Shown here: piece by piece, positions 25,115 through 36,256 of the stretch
Numbering within the stretch: the stretch's first letter is position 1
How the letters are laid out: each line of letters opens with the position of its first letter
NCBI RefSeq assembly: GCF_003711105.1
Contig: NZ_CP023865.1
Location: 5,982,501-6,046,500, forward strand
Length of the DNA stretch: 64,000 nucleotides
Reading direction: 5' to 3'
Source: Actinoplanes teichomyceticus ATCC 31121
GTDB taxonomy: Bacteria; Actinomycetota; Actinomycetes; Mycobacteriales; Micromonosporaceae
Translations under genes and position numbers: made by a program
The notes under the pieces: model-generated
Databases searched by the model: none
Seen by the model: the letters and a program-made list of their open reading frames with translations, nothing else
What the model was told of the DNA's origin: nothing

Positions 25115-28100
25115 TCAGCTCTGCACGAACACCGCGACGGTACGCGCCGGCACGGTGAACGTGCCGGTCGCCGGGGCGTACGACGCGGTCCGCGCCACCG
25201 GGTCCGCCGAGCCCCGCTGCACCGGGTGCAGCGTGATCCGGCGACCGGCCAGCGCGGGCACCCGCTGGGTGGCGGTGGCCGCGGTGGCGTTGAACACCAC
25301 GGTGATCGACTTCCACCGGCTGTCCAGCCCTCGGGCGTCCAGCGTCATGGTCAGCACGCCGGGCGTCTCGGCACGGCCGGACAGCGGGAAGGCCAGCCGG
25401 TCCTGCACCTGCTTCGCGGTGGCCAGGCCGAACACCGGCGACGACGCCCGGATCCGCAGCAGCTCCCGGTAGCGGGCGTCGGCCAGCTCGATCGCCGCGC
25501 AGTCCGGCTTCAGCGTGGCGTCGGCGAGCAGCGGCCGGGCGTACGGCCACTTCGACTCGTTGTCGGCCGCCGGCGGCAGGCCCCGGCCGAAGCCGTTGCC
25601 CTTCGTGCAGTCCCACTCGATCGCGTTGAACCAGTCCCCCGAGTTGAACGAGTTGCGGTCCAGCGACTTGGAGCGCAGCCGCTCGCTGCCGGCGGTCACG
25701 AACCCGACACCCTGCCCGAGCACGGTGGTGGCCAGCGCCACCGACTGCATCCGGGCCCGGTCGGCGGCCGGGGTGGCCTGCGGCAGCTTGTACGCGAGCG
25801 CGTCGTACAGGATCTCGTTGTCGTGCGCGTCGACGTAGGTGACCGCCTCGGCCGGCGCGGCGGTGTAACCGGCCGGCGCGCCGTTGTAGTCGACGTCACG
25901 GCCGGTGACCACCCGGCCGGAGGCGTCGGTGAACCGGTACCCGGCGAGGTTCCCGGTCAGGCCGACCTTGATCAGGTCCTGCTGGTGCCGCAGCCGGGCC
26001 GTGCGCTCGGCCGCCGTGCCGTTGACCGGGTCGCCGTTCGGCTGGTCCGCCAGACCGGAGGCGAAGCCCTGGATCCGCGGGTTCTCGTCGAACGGGCCGC
26101 CACCGCGGACCGCGTCGCGCAGCCGGTCGTTGAACGTGCCGATCCCGGTGCCGGCCATGTTCGCCTGGGTGGCCTGGACGAAACGGGCGCCGTCGGCCAC
26201 CTCGCCGAAGTTCCAGCCCTCGCCGTAGACGTAGATGTTCTTGCCGTCCACGCCGTCCCGGGCGAGGGTGAGCCGGTCCAGCGCCCTCCGCACGGCCAGG
26301 ATGTTCGCCTTCGGGTGGTGGCCCATCAGGTCGAACCGGAAGCCGTCCACCTTGTACTGCCGGGCCCAGGTGACGATCGAGTCGACGACCAGCTTGCCCA
26401 TCATCGCGTTCTCCGGCGCGGTGTTGGCGCAGCAGGTGGAGTTCGCCACCGTGCCGTCGGCGAGCAGCCGCTGGTAGTAGCCGGGCACGATCTGGTCCAG
26501 CACCGACGTGGCGTCCACGCCGGCCGCCGAGGTGTGGTTGTAGACGACGTCCATCACCACGCGCAGACCGGCGTTGTTGATCCCGGCGACCATGTCGCGG
26601 AACTCCCGGGTGCGCTTGCCCGGGTCGACGGCGTAGCCGCCCTCCGGGACGGTGTAGTGCAGCGGGTCGTAACCCCAGTTGTAGCCGTCGGTGGCGGCCA
26701 CCTTCGCCAGGCAGGCCTGCTGCTGGTCGGAGTCGGGCGGCAGCGCGGCCAGGTCACAGGCCGGCTGCGCCTGGTCGGCCCGGCTCTCCGGGATGGTCGC
26801 GAAGTCGAACACCGGCAGCAGGTGCAGGTGCGTGACACCGGCCGCGGCGACCCGGGCCAGCTGTGTCATCCCGGCCGAGCCCGGCGCGGCGAACGCGGCG
26901 TAGGTGCCCCGCCGGGCGGCCGGCACCGAGCTGTCGGCGATGGAGAAGTCCCGTACCGAGAGCTCCTGGATCTGGATCTTCGCGGGCGCGGTGGCGGCCG
27001 GCTTCCGCAGGCTGTCCCAGCCGGCCGGGGCGAGCGCCGGGTCGCTGAGGTCGAGGAACCGGCTCAGCGTGGAATCGGTGGACAGCGCCACCGAGTACGG
27101 GTCGGTCACCGAGGCGGTGACGACCTTCCGCGCGGCCGGCTGCCACGCGGTGACCCGGAACCGGTAGTACTTGCCGTACCAGCTTCCGGGCCCGCGGACC
27201 GACCAGACACCGGTCCGGTCGTCGCGGGTCATCGGCGTCAGCACCGGCGTGCCGCCGCCGTGCAGTTCCAGCTGGACGTCCTGCGCGGTGGGCGCCCAGA
27301 CGGCGGCCGAGACCCGGCCGCCGGAGAAGGCCGGGCCGAGGGTGGCGCCGGTGGCCCCCGCATAGAGATCGTCGAGGACGCCCGCGGTCTGCACCCCGGT
27401 GGCGGCCAGCAGCTTGCCGGCCGCGTCACGCTCGGTGACCACCACCTGGCCGCGCAGGATCCGGGCGAGGTCCGCGGCGCCCAGCCGGAACGCTCCGTAC
27501 TGCCAGAGGTGCGGGAACCGGGCACGCTGCGCCTCGGTCAGGCCGGTGCGCCGGGGGGTGAGCCGGACGCTGGCATAGGAGCCGGTCAGCTCGCCGTCGG
27601 CGACCCCGATCCCGCCGGTCGCCGAGTGGACCAGGTCGTAGACCTTGCCGTCGGTGCCCGCGCCGACCTGCTGCAGCGTGCTGCCGGTGCCGGTCTTCCA
27701 GGCGATCGTCGAGCGGTCCAGCCAGACCGCCGACGCCTTGGACACATCGGTCGAGCCGGTCGCGCCGGCGCTCCTGACCAGCGGCAGCAGCCGCTTCTCC
27801 TGCCCGGCGAGCAACCAGATCTCGGGGCCGGTGTCGGCGAGGGTCAGGCGCTGGTCGGTGGGCAGGTCCTTGGCGTCGCCGTTGTGGATGATGTAGCTCA
27901 GTCCGGCCGCCCCGTCCGCCAGCGGCACCTCGAAGACCGCGCCGAACGAGTCGATCCGGGCCGGCTTCAGCGGACTGCCCCAGTCGGTGCCGGTGGCGGC
28001 GCCGTCCCAGACGTGCAGGCCCCAGCCGTCGTAGTTGCCGTCCGCCCGGCGCCAGTGGATGACCGCTTCGGATCGGTCCGGGGCGGGGTCGGGCTCGCCG

Positions 28101-30541
28101 GTCGCGGCCTGCCGGGACGGGTACACCGCGGGGTCGCCCTGCTTCAGCCACACCTCCGGCGTCTTGCCCGGGTCCAGCGACCGGTCCGCGTCGGTGTCCT
28201 TCGTCCCGTCCTTGCCGACCACGATGAAACCGACGTTCCTGGCGTTCGGCGCCAGCTTGACGTAGGCGAACCGCCCGTAGGAGTCCTCACCGGCGAACGG
28301 CTGACCGGCCGGCCACGTGGTGGACATCGACGCGTCGACGTCACCCCAGGTGTAGAGGCCCTGGTCGGCGTAGCCGCCGGCCGGGCGCTGGTAGTGCACG
28401 ATCGCGTAGTCCACGCTTGACGGGGCGGCCGGGGTGCCGACGGTGATGCTCGTCGAGGACGACGCGAGCCGCCCCCGGCTGTCGCGGACCACCGCCTTGT
28501 ACCTCACCGGCGTGCCGCCGGCCAGCCCGGTCAGGTCGTGGTGGATCCGGTAGGGCGCCCGGCCGGCGGTGCCGAGCAGCTTCCACTCGCCGCCCGCGAC
28601 CTGCGCCGCGAAGGTGACCGTGGCGAGCGGGTCGCCGGTGGTCTCGGCGACCAGTTCGGTCCGGGTGGCGACCTGGGCGCCCGCCTGCGGCGTGCGCAGG
28701 CTTACGGTGGGCGCGGCGGCCGACGCGGGCAGGTGCGAGCCCGACCTGAGTACGACGGTCGACAGCGCCGGCACGGTCACCGTGATCCGGCCGCCGGAAT
28801 CCGCGGTGACCGGGGCCGCCCCGCCGTACAGGCCGGTGAAGGTGGCGCCCGGCGAGGAGGTGGCGAAGCTGACGGTCTGCGTGGTGGTGGCGTTGTTCGC
28901 GGCGACCACGTACTCGTCGCGCTTCGCCCGGTCGATCCGGGAGACCGCGAAGACGCCCTGGCCCTGTGCCGCGTACCGGGTCAGCTGCACGCCGTTCACC
29001 AGAGCCGGGTGGGCCCTGCGCAGCTTGGCGAGCGAGGCGATGGCCCGGTAGAGCGGATGCCCGGTGTCGTAGTTGTCGACCGCGTGGGTACGGTCGGTGC
29101 CGATCAGGTCGTCGTCCAGGTAGTCCGCGCTCTTGCTGGCGAACAGGTCCTGGCGGGCGTCCTTGTCGCCGCCCGGCCCGGTGAAGCCCTGCTCGTCGCC
29201 GGAGTAGACGACCGGCTGGCCGCGGGTCAGGAACATCAGCTCGTGCGCCAGCTGGTCGCGCTTGAGCCGGGTGTCGGCGCTCGCGGCGGCGGCGATGAAC
29301 GAGCCGATCCGGCCCATGTCGTGGTTGCCGAGGAAGGTCGGCAGCCGGTCCGCGCCGGTGTCGCGCGCGGTGTACAGGTCGTCGCGGGCGTACACGTCGG
29401 CGAGCGCGGTGGCGGCGCTCGCGCCGGTGACGAAGCCCTTCGCCGCCTCCTGGAAAGAGAAGTCCAGGGTGGCCGGGAGGCCGCCCTGGCGCACGTAGGA
29501 CGACTCGATCTCCTGGTCGGCGCTGTACACCTCGCCGAACATGAAGAAGTCCGGACCGCCGGCCTTGCGGATCCCGGCGGCGAACTGCGGCCAGAAGTCC
29601 ATGTCGGTGTGCTTGACGGTGTCCAGGCGGTAGCCGTCGATGCCGGTGCTCGTGATCCAGTCGGCGTAGATCTTCGTCATCCCGCGGACCACCTCGGGCC
29701 GCTCGGTCCACAGGTCGTCGAGGCCGTAGAAGTCGCCGTACTCGCTGTTCTCGCCGGAGAACGTCGAGTCGCCGCGGTTGTGGTACATCGTCACGTCGTT
29801 GAGCCAGGCCGGGACCTTGACGTCGCGGTCCGCGGCGCCGACCGTCGGCGTGTACGGGAACGAGCTCGCGTCGACCCGCGGGAACCCGTTGCGCCCGGTG
29901 GCGTAGTTGCGGTCCTCGAACGGCCGGCCCGCGCTGTCGGTGTAGGGCGAGGCCGTCTTGTCGACGTACGTGTACTTGTCCTCGCTGTACTTGATCACGT
30001 CAGCGGTGTGGTTGACGATGATGTCCAGGTAGATCTTCATGCCCCGCCGGTGCGCGAGCTTGACCAGCCTCTTGAGGTCCGCGTTGGTGCCGAAGTGCGG
30101 GTCCACCCGGGTGAAGTCGGTGATCCAGTACCCGTGGTAGCCGGCCGAGATGTCGGCGCCGGCGCCCTGCACGGGACGGTTCTTGAAGACCGGGGCGAGC
30201 CAGATCGCGGTCGTGCCGAGCCCCTGGATGTAGTCCAGCTTGTCGATCACGCCCTGCAGGTCGCCGCCGTGGTAGAAGCCCTTGTCGGCGGGGTCGTACC
30301 CGGTGGCCATCCGGTCCCCGGTCAGGCCGCCCCGGTCGTTGGACCGGTCGCCGTTGGCGAACCGGTCCGGCAGGACGAAGTAGTACTGCTCGTTGCTCGC
30401 GGGCCGGTCGGAGCCCCAGTGGGCGATGACCGCCGCGCCGGGCTCGGCGGGAGCGGCCGAGGCCTCGGCCGCCGGGATCGCGATCAACGGTAGGAGAAGG
30501 CTGAGCAGCGCGGTCGTCAACCGCGATTTACTCGATGCCAC
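25115..30541 (-). CDS. Secreted alpha-amylase/pullulanase fusion (two GH13 domains)
   Basis: An exported 1808-aa enzyme that debranches and cleaves starch. A signal peptide ends near AEASA (about residue 28). First GH13 domain, about 45-620: [10 protein letters not shown] (nucleophile, near 300), FMFGEVYS (acid, near 334) and NHDM (near 405). Two starch-binding PUD/CBM41-like modules lie near 710 and 825 ([22 protein letters not shown]). A CBM48-like module near 1077 leads to a pullulanase GH13 domain with the hallmark YNWGYDP near 1287, [12 protein letters not shown] near 1400, YGEGWNFG near 1437 and VDAHDNE near 1570. The GTG start follows GGAAGG. It sits 27 nt after the GH13 gene and is probably cotranscribed with malEFG. 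Similar fusions occur in Streptomyces. Confidence 0.93.
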   Translation of the reverse strand: MASSKSRLTTALLSLLLPLIAIPAAEASAAPAEPGAAVIAHWGSDRPASNEQYYFVLPDRFANGDRSNDRGGLTGDRMATGYDPADKGFYHGGDLQGVIDKLDYIQGLGTTAIWLAPVFKNRPVQGAGADISAGYHGYWITDFTRVDPHFGTNADLKRLVKLAHRRGMKIYLDIIVNHTADVIKYSEDKYTYVDKTASPYTDSAGRPFEDRNYATGRNGFPRVDASSFPYTPTVGAADRDVKVPAWLNDVTMYHNRGDSTFSGENSEYGDFYGLDDLWTERPEVVRGMTKIYADWITSTGIDGYRLDTVKHTDMDFWPQFAAGIRKAGGPDFFMFGEVYSADQEIESSYVRQGGLPATLDFSFQEAAKGFVTGASAATALADVYARDDLYTARDTGADRLPTFLGNHDMGRIGSFIAAAASADTRLKRDQLAHELMFLTRGQPVVYSGDEQGFTGPGGDKDARQDLFASKSADYLDDDLIGTDRTHAVDNYDTGHPLYRAIASLAKLRRAHPALVNGVQLTRYAAQGQGVFAVSRIDRAKRDEYVVAANNATTTQTVSFATSSPGATFTGLYGGAAPVTADSGGRITVTVPALSTVVLRSGSHLPASAAAPTVSLRTPQAGAQVATRTELVAETTGDPLATVTFAAQVAGGEWKLLGTAGRAPYRIHHDLTGLAGGTPVRYKAVVRDSRGRLASSSTSITVGTPAAPSSVDYAIVHYQRPAGGYADQGLYTWGDVDASMSTTWPAGQPFAGEDSYGRFAYVKLAPNARNVGFIVVGKDGTKDTDADRSLDPGKTPEVWLKQGDPAVYPSRQAATGEPDPAPDRSEAVIHWRRADGNYDGWGLHVWDGAATGTDWGSPLKPARIDSFGAVFEVPLADGAAGLSYIIHNGDAKDLPTDQRLTLADTGPEIWLLAGQEKRLLPLVRSAGATGSTDVSKASAVWLDRSTIAWKTGTGSTLQQVGAGTDGKVYDLVHSATGGIGVADGELTGSYASVRLTPRRTGLTEAQRARFPHLWQYGAFRLGAADLARILRGQVVVTERDAAGKLLAATGVQTAGVLDDLYAGATGATLGPAFSGGRVSAAVWAPTAQDVQLELHGGGTPVLTPMTRDDRTGVWSVRGPGSWYGKYYRFRVTAWQPAARKVVTASVTDPYSVALSTDSTLSRFLDLSDPALAPAGWDSLRKPAATAPAKIQIQELSVRDFSIADSSVPAARRGTYAAFAAPGSAGMTQLARVAAAGVTHLHLLPVFDFATIPESRADQAQPACDLAALPPDSDQQQACLAKVAATDGYNWGYDPLHYTVPEGGYAVDPGKRTREFRDMVAGINNAGLRVVMDVVYNHTSAAGVDATSVLDQIVPGYYQRLLADGTVANSTCCANTAPENAMMGKLVVDSIVTWARQYKVDGFRFDLMGHHPKANILAVRRALDRLTLARDGVDGKNIYVYGEGWNFGEVADGARFVQATQANMAGTGIGTFNDRLRDAVRGGGPFDENPRIQGFASGLADQPNGDPVNGTAAERTARLRHQQDLIKVGLTGNLAGYRFTDASGRVVTGRDVDYNGAPAGYTAAPAEAVTYVDAHDNEILYDALAYKLPQATPAADRARMQSVALATTVLGQGVGFVTAGSERLRSKSLDRNSFNSGDWFNAIEWDCTKGNGFGRGLPPAADNESKWPYARPLLADATLKPDCAAIELADARYRELLRIRASSPVFGLATAKQVQDRLAFPLSGRAETPGVLTMTLDARGLDSRWKSITVVFNATAATATQRVPALAGRRITLHPVQRGSADPVARTASYAPATGTFTVPARTVAVFVQS

Positions 30542-30568
30542 TATGCACCCTTCCGATTCGGTGGAGAT

Positions 30569-32368
30569 CTATTGGCGCTGGCGAACGGACCACACCTGGA
30601 AGGTAGGCCCGTCTCCATTGATTTCGATACATCCGTCCGGGCCGACCTTCAGCGCGTCGGCGCCGCCGTACAGGTTGGTCCCGTCGATGCCGGTGGGCAG
30701 CCCGGTCAGCCGCAGCGGTTCGCCGCCCGCCCGCCGCGCCACCACCAGCACCGCGTCGTCCCGGCTCTCGCGCAGGAAGGCGAGGGTGTCCCCGGCGGCG
30801 TGTGCCCAGCGCAGGCCGCCGGCGCGCAGCGCGGGCGTCGCCCGGCGCAGCGCGAGGATCTCGCGGTAGGTGTCGTGGGTGCGGCGGTCCCAGGTCTCCG
30901 GCCGGTTCCACGGCATCGGGGTACGGGAGTGCTCGCCGTTGACCCCGGTCAGACCCAGCTCGTCACCCGCGAAGATCATCGGGGTGCCGGGCAGCGTGCC
31001 GAGCAGGCCGGCGGCCACCTCGTGGCGGGCCGCGTCGCCGACTACCGACCGGATCCGCGGGGTGTCGTGCGAGCTGAGGAGCTGCCACGAGGCGGTCCAG
31101 GACCGCCAGGACATCTGCGCCGCGAACGCGCTCATCGTCGCCACCAGGGCCCCGGCGTCCCGCTCCGGGATCTCGCCGGGCACGCCGAGGAAGTCGTCGA
31201 ACGGCAGCACCGCGGCGCGCAGCCAGCTCCACACCGGCCGGGTGAAGCCGGCGTAGTTCATCGTGCCCTGCCAGCCGTCGCGGTCCAGGTCGGCGGTGGC
31301 GTCGTGGGCGTGCTCGCCGATCAGCAGCGCGTCCGGGCGGACCTGCCCGACGGCGCGACGCAGCAGCACGGCCGCCTCCCGGGAGAAGTCGTCGGCGCCG
31401 CGACGGCCGGTCATGTTCGCCACGTCGATGCGCCAGCCGTCCAGGGCGTACGGGCCGGTCAGCCAGCGCTGGGCGATCCGCGCGAACCGGCGGCGCAGCT
31501 CGGCGCTGCCCCAGTTGAGTTTCGGCAGGCTGGGCACGCCGAGCCAGGACTCGTAGCCGCCGTCCGCGGTGAAGTAGTAGAGGTCGCGCTCGGCCGGGAA
31601 CCACGGGTGCGCGGCACCGGTGTGGTTGGTGGTCAGGTCGCCGACCAGCCGCATCCCCCGGGCGTGCGCCGCGTCGGCGAGCCGCGCCAGCGCCGCGTCC
31701 CCGCCCAGCAGCGGATCGACCACGTCGAACGAGCTGCTGTCGTAGCGGTGGTTGGAGCGCGACGGGAAGAACGGGGTCAGGTACAGGGTGTTCGCGCCGA
31801 GATCGGCGACGTGGTCCAGGTGCTCGGCGATGCCGTCCAGGTCCCCGCCGTACAGCTGGGCGCCGCGCAGCGGACCGGCGGCCGCGACCGGCTCGTCCCA
31901 CCCGCAGCGCACCGCCCAGTCCGGCGTGGGCCGCGCGTGCGCGGCGGCGGACCTCGCGAACCGGTCCGGGAAGATCTGGTAGACCACCGCGTCGCGCGCC
32001 CAGGCGGGCGCCGGGGCGTAGGCGACCAGCCGGAAGTCGGTCGCGTCCGGGACGTCGTGGGAGGTCACGCCGCAACCGGTCAGCCAGCGCACCGCGCCAC
32101 CCGCGGTGCGCAGCAGGAACCGGTACGGCGTGACCGGATTGCGGACCTCGATCTCGGCCCGCCACCACTGGCCGCCGCCGTCGTGCCGGTCCACCACCGC
32201 CGAGGTGAAGACCGGCTCGCCGTCGCGGATCCAGCGCAGGTGCACCCGCGACACGCGGGTGCCGGCCGGCACCCGGACGAAGACCGCCACCGTCTCGCCC
32301 AGGGCCGGCGCGGGGTTCGAGACGTACCCCTCGGAGCCGTCGTGGTGCGGCCGGAGCAGCCGGTTCAT
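30569..32368 (-). CDS. Cytoplasmic GH13 alpha-glucosidase/maltodextrin glucosidase
   Basis: A 599-aa GH13 enzyme without a signal peptide, so it acts on imported maltodextrins. An N-terminal CBM34-like beta domain (about 1-120) resembles neopullulanase/MalZ enzymes. The catalytic triad is Asp near 315 (DGWRIDVANM), Glu near 351 (LIGEHAHD) and Asp near 436 (SSHDTPR). Its ATG overlaps the malG stop by 4 nt. Alternatives are cyclomaltodextrinase or neopullulanase; these cannot be separated by eye. Confidence 0.88.
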   Translation of the reverse strand: MNRLLRPHHDGSEGYVSNPAPALGETVAVFVRVPAGTRVSRVHLRWIRDGEPVFTSAVVDRHDGGGQWWRAEIEVRNPVTPYRFLLRTAGGAVRWLTGCGVTSHDVPDATDFRLVAYAPAPAWARDAVVYQIFPDRFARSAAAHARPTPDWAVRCGWDEPVAAAGPLRGAQLYGGDLDGIAEHLDHVADLGANTLYLTPFFPSRSNHRYDSSSFDVVDPLLGGDAALARLADAAHARGMRLVGDLTTNHTGAAHPWFPAERDLYYFTADGGYESWLGVPSLPKLNWGSAELRRRFARIAQRWLTGPYALDGWRIDVANMTGRRGADDFSREAAVLLRRAVGQVRPDALLIGEHAHDATADLDRDGWQGTMNYAGFTRPVWSWLRAAVLPFDDFLGVPGEIPERDAGALVATMSAFAAQMSWRSWTASWQLLSSHDTPRIRSVVGDAARHEVAAGLLGTLPGTPMIFAGDELGLTGVNGEHSRTPMPWNRPETWDRRTHDTYREILALRRATPALRAGGLRWAHAAGDTLAFLRESRDDAVLVVARRAGGEPLRLTGLPTGIDGTNLYGGADALKVGPDGCIEINGDGPTFQVWSVRQRQ

Positions 32369-33213
32369 CCCTTCACCGCGCCCGCGCTGAGGCCCTCCAC
32401 GATGTAGCGCTGCAGGTACATGAAGACGCCCACGGTCGGGATCGCGGTCAGCAGCGTGCCGGCGCAGAAGATGCCGAAGTTGGTGTTCCGCTCCGAGCCC
32501 TGGACCAGGCCGTACAGGCCGACCGCGAGGGTCTTCGAGCCACCGTCGGTGAGGAAGATGTTGGCCAGCAGGAACTCGTTGATCGTGCCGATGAAGGCGA
32601 GCAGGCCGCTGACCGCGAGGATCGGCGCGACCAGCGGCAGCAGGATCCGGAAGAAGATCGCGGCGTGCGAGGCGCCGTCCACGGTCGCCGACTCGTCCAG
32701 CTCCTTCGGGACCGTGTCGAAGAAGCCCTTCATCAGCCAGGTGTTCACGCCGAGCGCGCCGCCCAGGTAGAGCAGGATCATGCCGGCGGAGGTGTTGAAG
32801 CCGATCGCCGGCCACAGGTCGGTCATCCGCGAGAAGATCAGAAAGAGCGCGACCACCGCCAGGAACTGCGGGAACATCTGGATCAGCAGCAGCGACAGCA
32901 GACCGACACGCCGGCCGGCGAAGCGCAGCCGGCTGAACGCGAACGCCGCCAGCGCGGAGAGGAACACCGAGGCCGCGGCCGCCAGCCCGGCGATCAGCAC
33001 CGAGTTGAGGAACCAGGACGGGAAGTCGGTGTCCGAGAGCAGCCGGGTGAAGTTGTCCAGCGAGGCGCCGGTCGGGATCAGCGTGCTCGACGACAGCGTG
33101 CCCAGCGGGTTGAGCGCGGCGGACAGCACGAAGACGATCGGCCCCAGCGAGAAGAGCACGGCCAGCACGGCGACCAGGTGCCGCCAGCCGACCTGCCTGA
33201 ACCACTTGCTCAC
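32365..33213 (-). CDS. malG: Maltodextrin ABC permease MalG
   Basis: A 282-aa ABC sugar-permease subunit with about six membrane helices. The EAA loop that contacts the ATPase reads EGASHAAIFFRILLPL-like (DESATVDGASHAAIFFRILL). It overlaps malF by 4 nt upstream and the GH13 gene by 4 nt downstream, so translation is probably coupled. The ATPase subunit is not in the window; actinobacteria commonly use one shared MsiK-type ATPase encoded elsewhere. Confidence 0.92.
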   Translation of the reverse strand: MSKWFRQVGWRHLVAVLAVLFSLGPIVFVLSAALNPLGTLSSSTLIPTGASLDNFTRLLSDTDFPSWFLNSVLIAGLAAAASVFLSALAAFAFSRLRFAGRRVGLLSLLLIQMFPQFLAVVALFLIFSRMTDLWPAIGFNTSAGMILLYLGGALGVNTWLMKGFFDTVPKELDESATVDGASHAAIFFRILLPLVAPILAVSGLLAFIGTINEFLLANIFLTDGGSKTLAVGLYGLVQGSERNTNFGIFCAGTLLTAIPTVGVFMYLQRYIVEGLSAGAVKG

Positions 33214-34808
33214 GAGTAGACCTCCTCCTGGGCCCGGGTGCGCCGGAAGCTCACCGCGGAGACCACGGCCACGATCAGGAAGATGAAGATCGAGATGGCC
33301 GCGGCGTAGCCGTACTGGGCGCCGGAGCCGCCGAAGGCGAGCCGGTACGTGTACGTGATGAGCAGGTCGGTCGCGCCGTTGCTCGGGTTGTCGGCGGGGA
33401 ACGGGCCGCCCTCGGTGGTCAGGTAGATCGCGTTGAAGTTGTTGAAGTTGAACGCGAACGACGAGATCAGCAGCGGGGTCAGCGCGACCAGCAGCAGCGG
33501 CAGCTTGACCTGGCGGAACGACTGGAACGGGCCGGCGCCGTCGACCCGGGTGGCGTCGGTCAGCTCGGCCGGGATCGCCTGCAGCGCGCCGGTGGTCACC
33601 AGGAACATGTACGGGTAGCCGAGCCAGAGCTGCACCAGCAGCACCGCCAGCTGCGCGGTCAGCCCGGTGCCGAGCCAGTCGACGCCGGTCCCGAGCACGT
33701 TGTTGATCAAGCCGAAGTCGGTGTTGAACATGTCCCGCCAGACCAGCAGCATCGCGAACGACGGCATGGCGTACGGCAGCACCATCACGATCCGGTAGAA
33801 GCCGCGGAACCGCATCCGGGTGGACTGCAGCGCGATCGCGCAGAACATGCCGAGCAGGAAGGTGCCGCCGGTGGAGCCGATCGCGAAGACGAAGTCCCAG
33901 ATCAGCGTACGGAGGAAGTCGCGGGAGATGGTGTCGTCGGTGAGCACCCGGGTGAAGTTGGCGAACCCGACGCCGACCCGCCAGCCCTGGGCGAGGCGCT
34001 CGCCGTCGGCGGCCACGAACGCGCCGAGCTCGTCGTCGGCCCGCCAGACCTGGCCGGTGACGGTGTCCCGGATGCTGTCGGTGGCCGCGTCGTAGGCACG
34101 CACGGCCTTGCCCTCGTACGCCCGGGACAGCCCCGCCGAGCGGATCGCGCCCGCGGCGGTCGGCACCGCGAAGTCGGTGATCTCCCGGCTGCGCGCGCTG
34201 GCCTGACCGGCGTTGAGCACGGTGTAGCCGGGCGCGGCGGTGACCCGGCCGGCGCTGTTGACGGTCACGCCGCCCGGGGCGGGGCGCAGGCCGCCGGCGT
34301 CGCCGATCGACACCGCCCGGCTCGTCGGGTCGGTGATCAGGAAGACCAGCGCGCCGGTGGCCGGGTCCCCCGCGGTGGCGATGGACAGCGCGTACTCGGT
34401 GGAACCGGGGACCCGGGTGACCGACGCGGTCTGGATGGCGGTGACCGCGTCCGCCTTGGAGCCGCGGTGGCCGTCACCGAAGTTGGTGAACGCCGTGCTG
34501 GCCGTGTAGAGCACCGGGAAGATCTGGAAGACGATCAGGAAGATGGTGCCGGGGACCAGGTACTTGGCCGGGATGTGCCGGCGGGTCAGGTACAGGTACA
34601 GCAGTCCGGCGGTGGTGGCGGCCAGGACGCCCAGGCCGATCCAGTGCCGGCCCTCGGCCAGTGGGAAGGCCGCCCAGATCGCGGTGGCCACGAGCAGGCC
34701 GAGCAGCACGATCTTGACGATCCGCCCGGCGGCGGACTCGCTGCGTTCGCGGAACTTCTCAGGGGCGGGGAGGGCCCGCGTGGCGGGCCCTCCGAGCTGC
34801 GTCGTCAT
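33210..34808 (-). CDS. malF: Maltodextrin ABC permease MalF
   Basis: A 532-aa permease with an N-terminal helix pair, a large extracytoplasmic insertion between the early helices (about residues 120-290) and a C-terminal permease core. The EAA-type loop is LTDATRVDGAGPFQSFRQVKLPLL. The insertion, as in E. coli MalF, distinguishes it from shorter sugar permeases. Its start codon overlaps the malE stop by one base and its end overlaps malG by 4 nt. Confidence 0.92.
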   Translation of the reverse strand: MTTQLGGPATRALPAPEKFRERSESAAGRIVKIVLLGLLVATAIWAAFPLAEGRHWIGLGVLAATTAGLLYLYLTRRHIPAKYLVPGTIFLIVFQIFPVLYTASTAFTNFGDGHRGSKADAVTAIQTASVTRVPGSTEYALSIATAGDPATGALVFLITDPTSRAVSIGDAGGLRPAPGGVTVNSAGRVTAAPGYTVLNAGQASARSREITDFAVPTAAGAIRSAGLSRAYEGKAVRAYDAATDSIRDTVTGQVWRADDELGAFVAADGERLAQGWRVGVGFANFTRVLTDDTISRDFLRTLIWDFVFAIGSTGGTFLLGMFCAIALQSTRMRFRGFYRIVMVLPYAMPSFAMLLVWRDMFNTDFGLINNVLGTGVDWLGTGLTAQLAVLLVQLWLGYPYMFLVTTGALQAIPAELTDATRVDGAGPFQSFRQVKLPLLLVALTPLLISSFAFNFNNFNAIYLTTEGGPFPADNPSNGATDLLITYTYRLAFGGSGAQYGYAAAISIFIFLIVAVVSAVSFRRTRAQEEVYS

Positions 34809-36067
34809 TACTTGATCTGGGCCGAGATCGTCTTGGCGGCGGCTTCGACGGTCTTCGTGGCGTCGGCGCCACCGATGACGGCGGCCTCGGCCTTGCCGAA
34901 CGGCTCCCAGATGGCGGCCATCGCGGGGATCGCCGGCAGCGGGATGGCGTTCTTACCGGCCTCGGTCCACTTGACCAGGTCCGGGTCCTGCGCCTTGACC
35001 TGGTCCAGCGCGGCGGTCAGCGCGGGCGGCCGGGGCTCGGCGTTGTACAGCGCGACGGCCAGCTCCGGGGTGGTCACGTAGTTGGTGACGAACTCCTGGG
35101 CGAGGGCCTTGTTCTTGCCCTTGGACGCGACGTAGAAGGTCTGCACCCCGAGGAACGGCGTGGCCTCCTTGCCGCCGGAGAAGCCCGGGACCGGGGAGAT
35201 GTCGTACGTGATGTTCGCCTTCTTGACGTCCGCGGTCGCCCACGGGCCGGAGACCAGGAAGGCGCACTTCTTGCCGGTGAACGTGGCGATCGAGTTGTCC
35301 GAGGTGATCGAGCGCTTCAGGGCGCCGTCACCCTTCTCGCCGAGCGCGCGCAGCTTCTCGAACGCGGCGATCGAGCCCGCCTTGCCGACACCCAGGTCCT
35401 TGGCGTCGTAGTCGCCGCTCGCGGTGGTACCGAACAGGTAGCCGCCGGCCGAGGCGTACAGCGGGTAGGCGTGGTAGGCGTCGCCGTTCTGCCCGGCCTG
35501 CAGGCAGAGGATCTCCGAGACCTTCTTCTGCGCCTTCAGCTTCTTGCCGGTCGCGACCAGGTCCTCGATGGTGGCCGGGGCGGCCGGGGCCAGGTCGGTG
35601 TTGCGGATCAGGCCGAGGTTCTCGGTGGCGTACGGGACGCCGTACGTCTGGCCGTTGAAGGTGACCGCCTTGAGCGCGCCGGCCTGCAGGCCGGTCTTCT
35701 GCTCGTCGGAGAGCTGCACCGGGTCGACCGCGCCGTTCTGCACCAGGTTGCCGATCCAGTCGTGCGCGCCGACCATCACGTCCGGGCCGCTGCCCTGCTG
35801 GGAGGCGGTCAGGAAGGTGGTCTGCTGGTCCTTGGAGATCGCCTGGATCTTCACGGTGACGCCGTTCTCCTGGCCGAACTTCTCGGCGAACGGCTGGAGG
35901 GCGGCGGAGCGCTTGTCGTCGGCCCAGATCACCAGCTCGCCGGAGGCCGCGGCGGCCGAGGGGGCGTTCGACCCGGCGGCCTTGTCGTCCTTGCTGTCGC
36001 CGCACGCGGCGGCGCCGGCGAGACACAGCATGCTCGCCGCGATCACACCGGCGGTTCGGATGCGCAT
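34808..36067 (-). CDS. malE: Maltodextrin-binding lipoprotein MalE
   Basis: A 419-aa extracellular solute-binding protein, family 1. A lipoprotein signal ends LAGAAAC with the modified cysteine at about 22, followed by a Ser/Ala linker and the binding fold (ELVIWADDKRSAALQPFAEKF at the start, DVMVGAHDWIGNLV later). It delivers maltodextrins to MalFG. The ATG at 36067 is chosen because GGGAG lies 7 nt upstream and the signal peptide starts cleanly; an in-frame start at 36139 adds 24 unconserved residues. Operator-like CTTGCAG repeats lie in the divergent promoter. Confidence 0.92.
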   Translation of the reverse strand: MRIRTAGVIAASMLCLAGAAACGDSKDDKAAGSNAPSAAAASGELVIWADDKRSAALQPFAEKFGQENGVTVKIQAISKDQQTTFLTASQQGSGPDVMVGAHDWIGNLVQNGAVDPVQLSDEQKTGLQAGALKAVTFNGQTYGVPYATENLGLIRNTDLAPAAPATIEDLVATGKKLKAQKKVSEILCLQAGQNGDAYHAYPLYASAGGYLFGTTASGDYDAKDLGVGKAGSIAAFEKLRALGEKGDGALKRSITSDNSIATFTGKKCAFLVSGPWATADVKKANITYDISPVPGFSGGKEATPFLGVQTFYVASKGKNKALAQEFVTNYVTTPELAVALYNAEPRPPALTAALDQVKAQDPDLVKWTEAGKNAIPLPAIPAMAAIWEPFGKAEAAVIGGADATKTVEAAAKTISAQIK

Positions 36068-36185
36068 GAGACTGCTCCCGTTCTGATACGGATCTGGCGC
36101 GAGAAAAAAGGGGGGTGTCCGGAGCGCGGGCACGGCCACGCGCCCACCGGATCGGTAAGGTGTCGTCCTTGTTGCGGGGACGTTA

Positions 36186-36218
36186 GCAAGCTCTTGCAGT
36201 CAATGGAAGAGCTTGCAG
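36186..36218. promoter_or_regulatory. Candidate MalR operator: CTTGCAG repeats
   Basis: CTTGCAG occurs directly repeated at 36193-36199 and 36212-36218, 19 bp apart, with an inverted GCAAG at 36186. Streptomyces alpha-amylase promoters carry similar CTTGCAG direct repeats under MalR control (established for that group). The site lies between divergent malE and malR and could control both. Confidence 0.6.
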
Positions 36219-36256
36219 GCCGCTGGCCGGTAACAGCTCGGCACTACAGTGACAAC

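Noticed and set aside
28538..30493. Long plus-strand frame opposite the amylase-pullulanase gene
   Set aside because: It has the Val/Arg/Gly-rich composition of an antisense shadow and no domain, while the minus strand has complete catalytic motifs.
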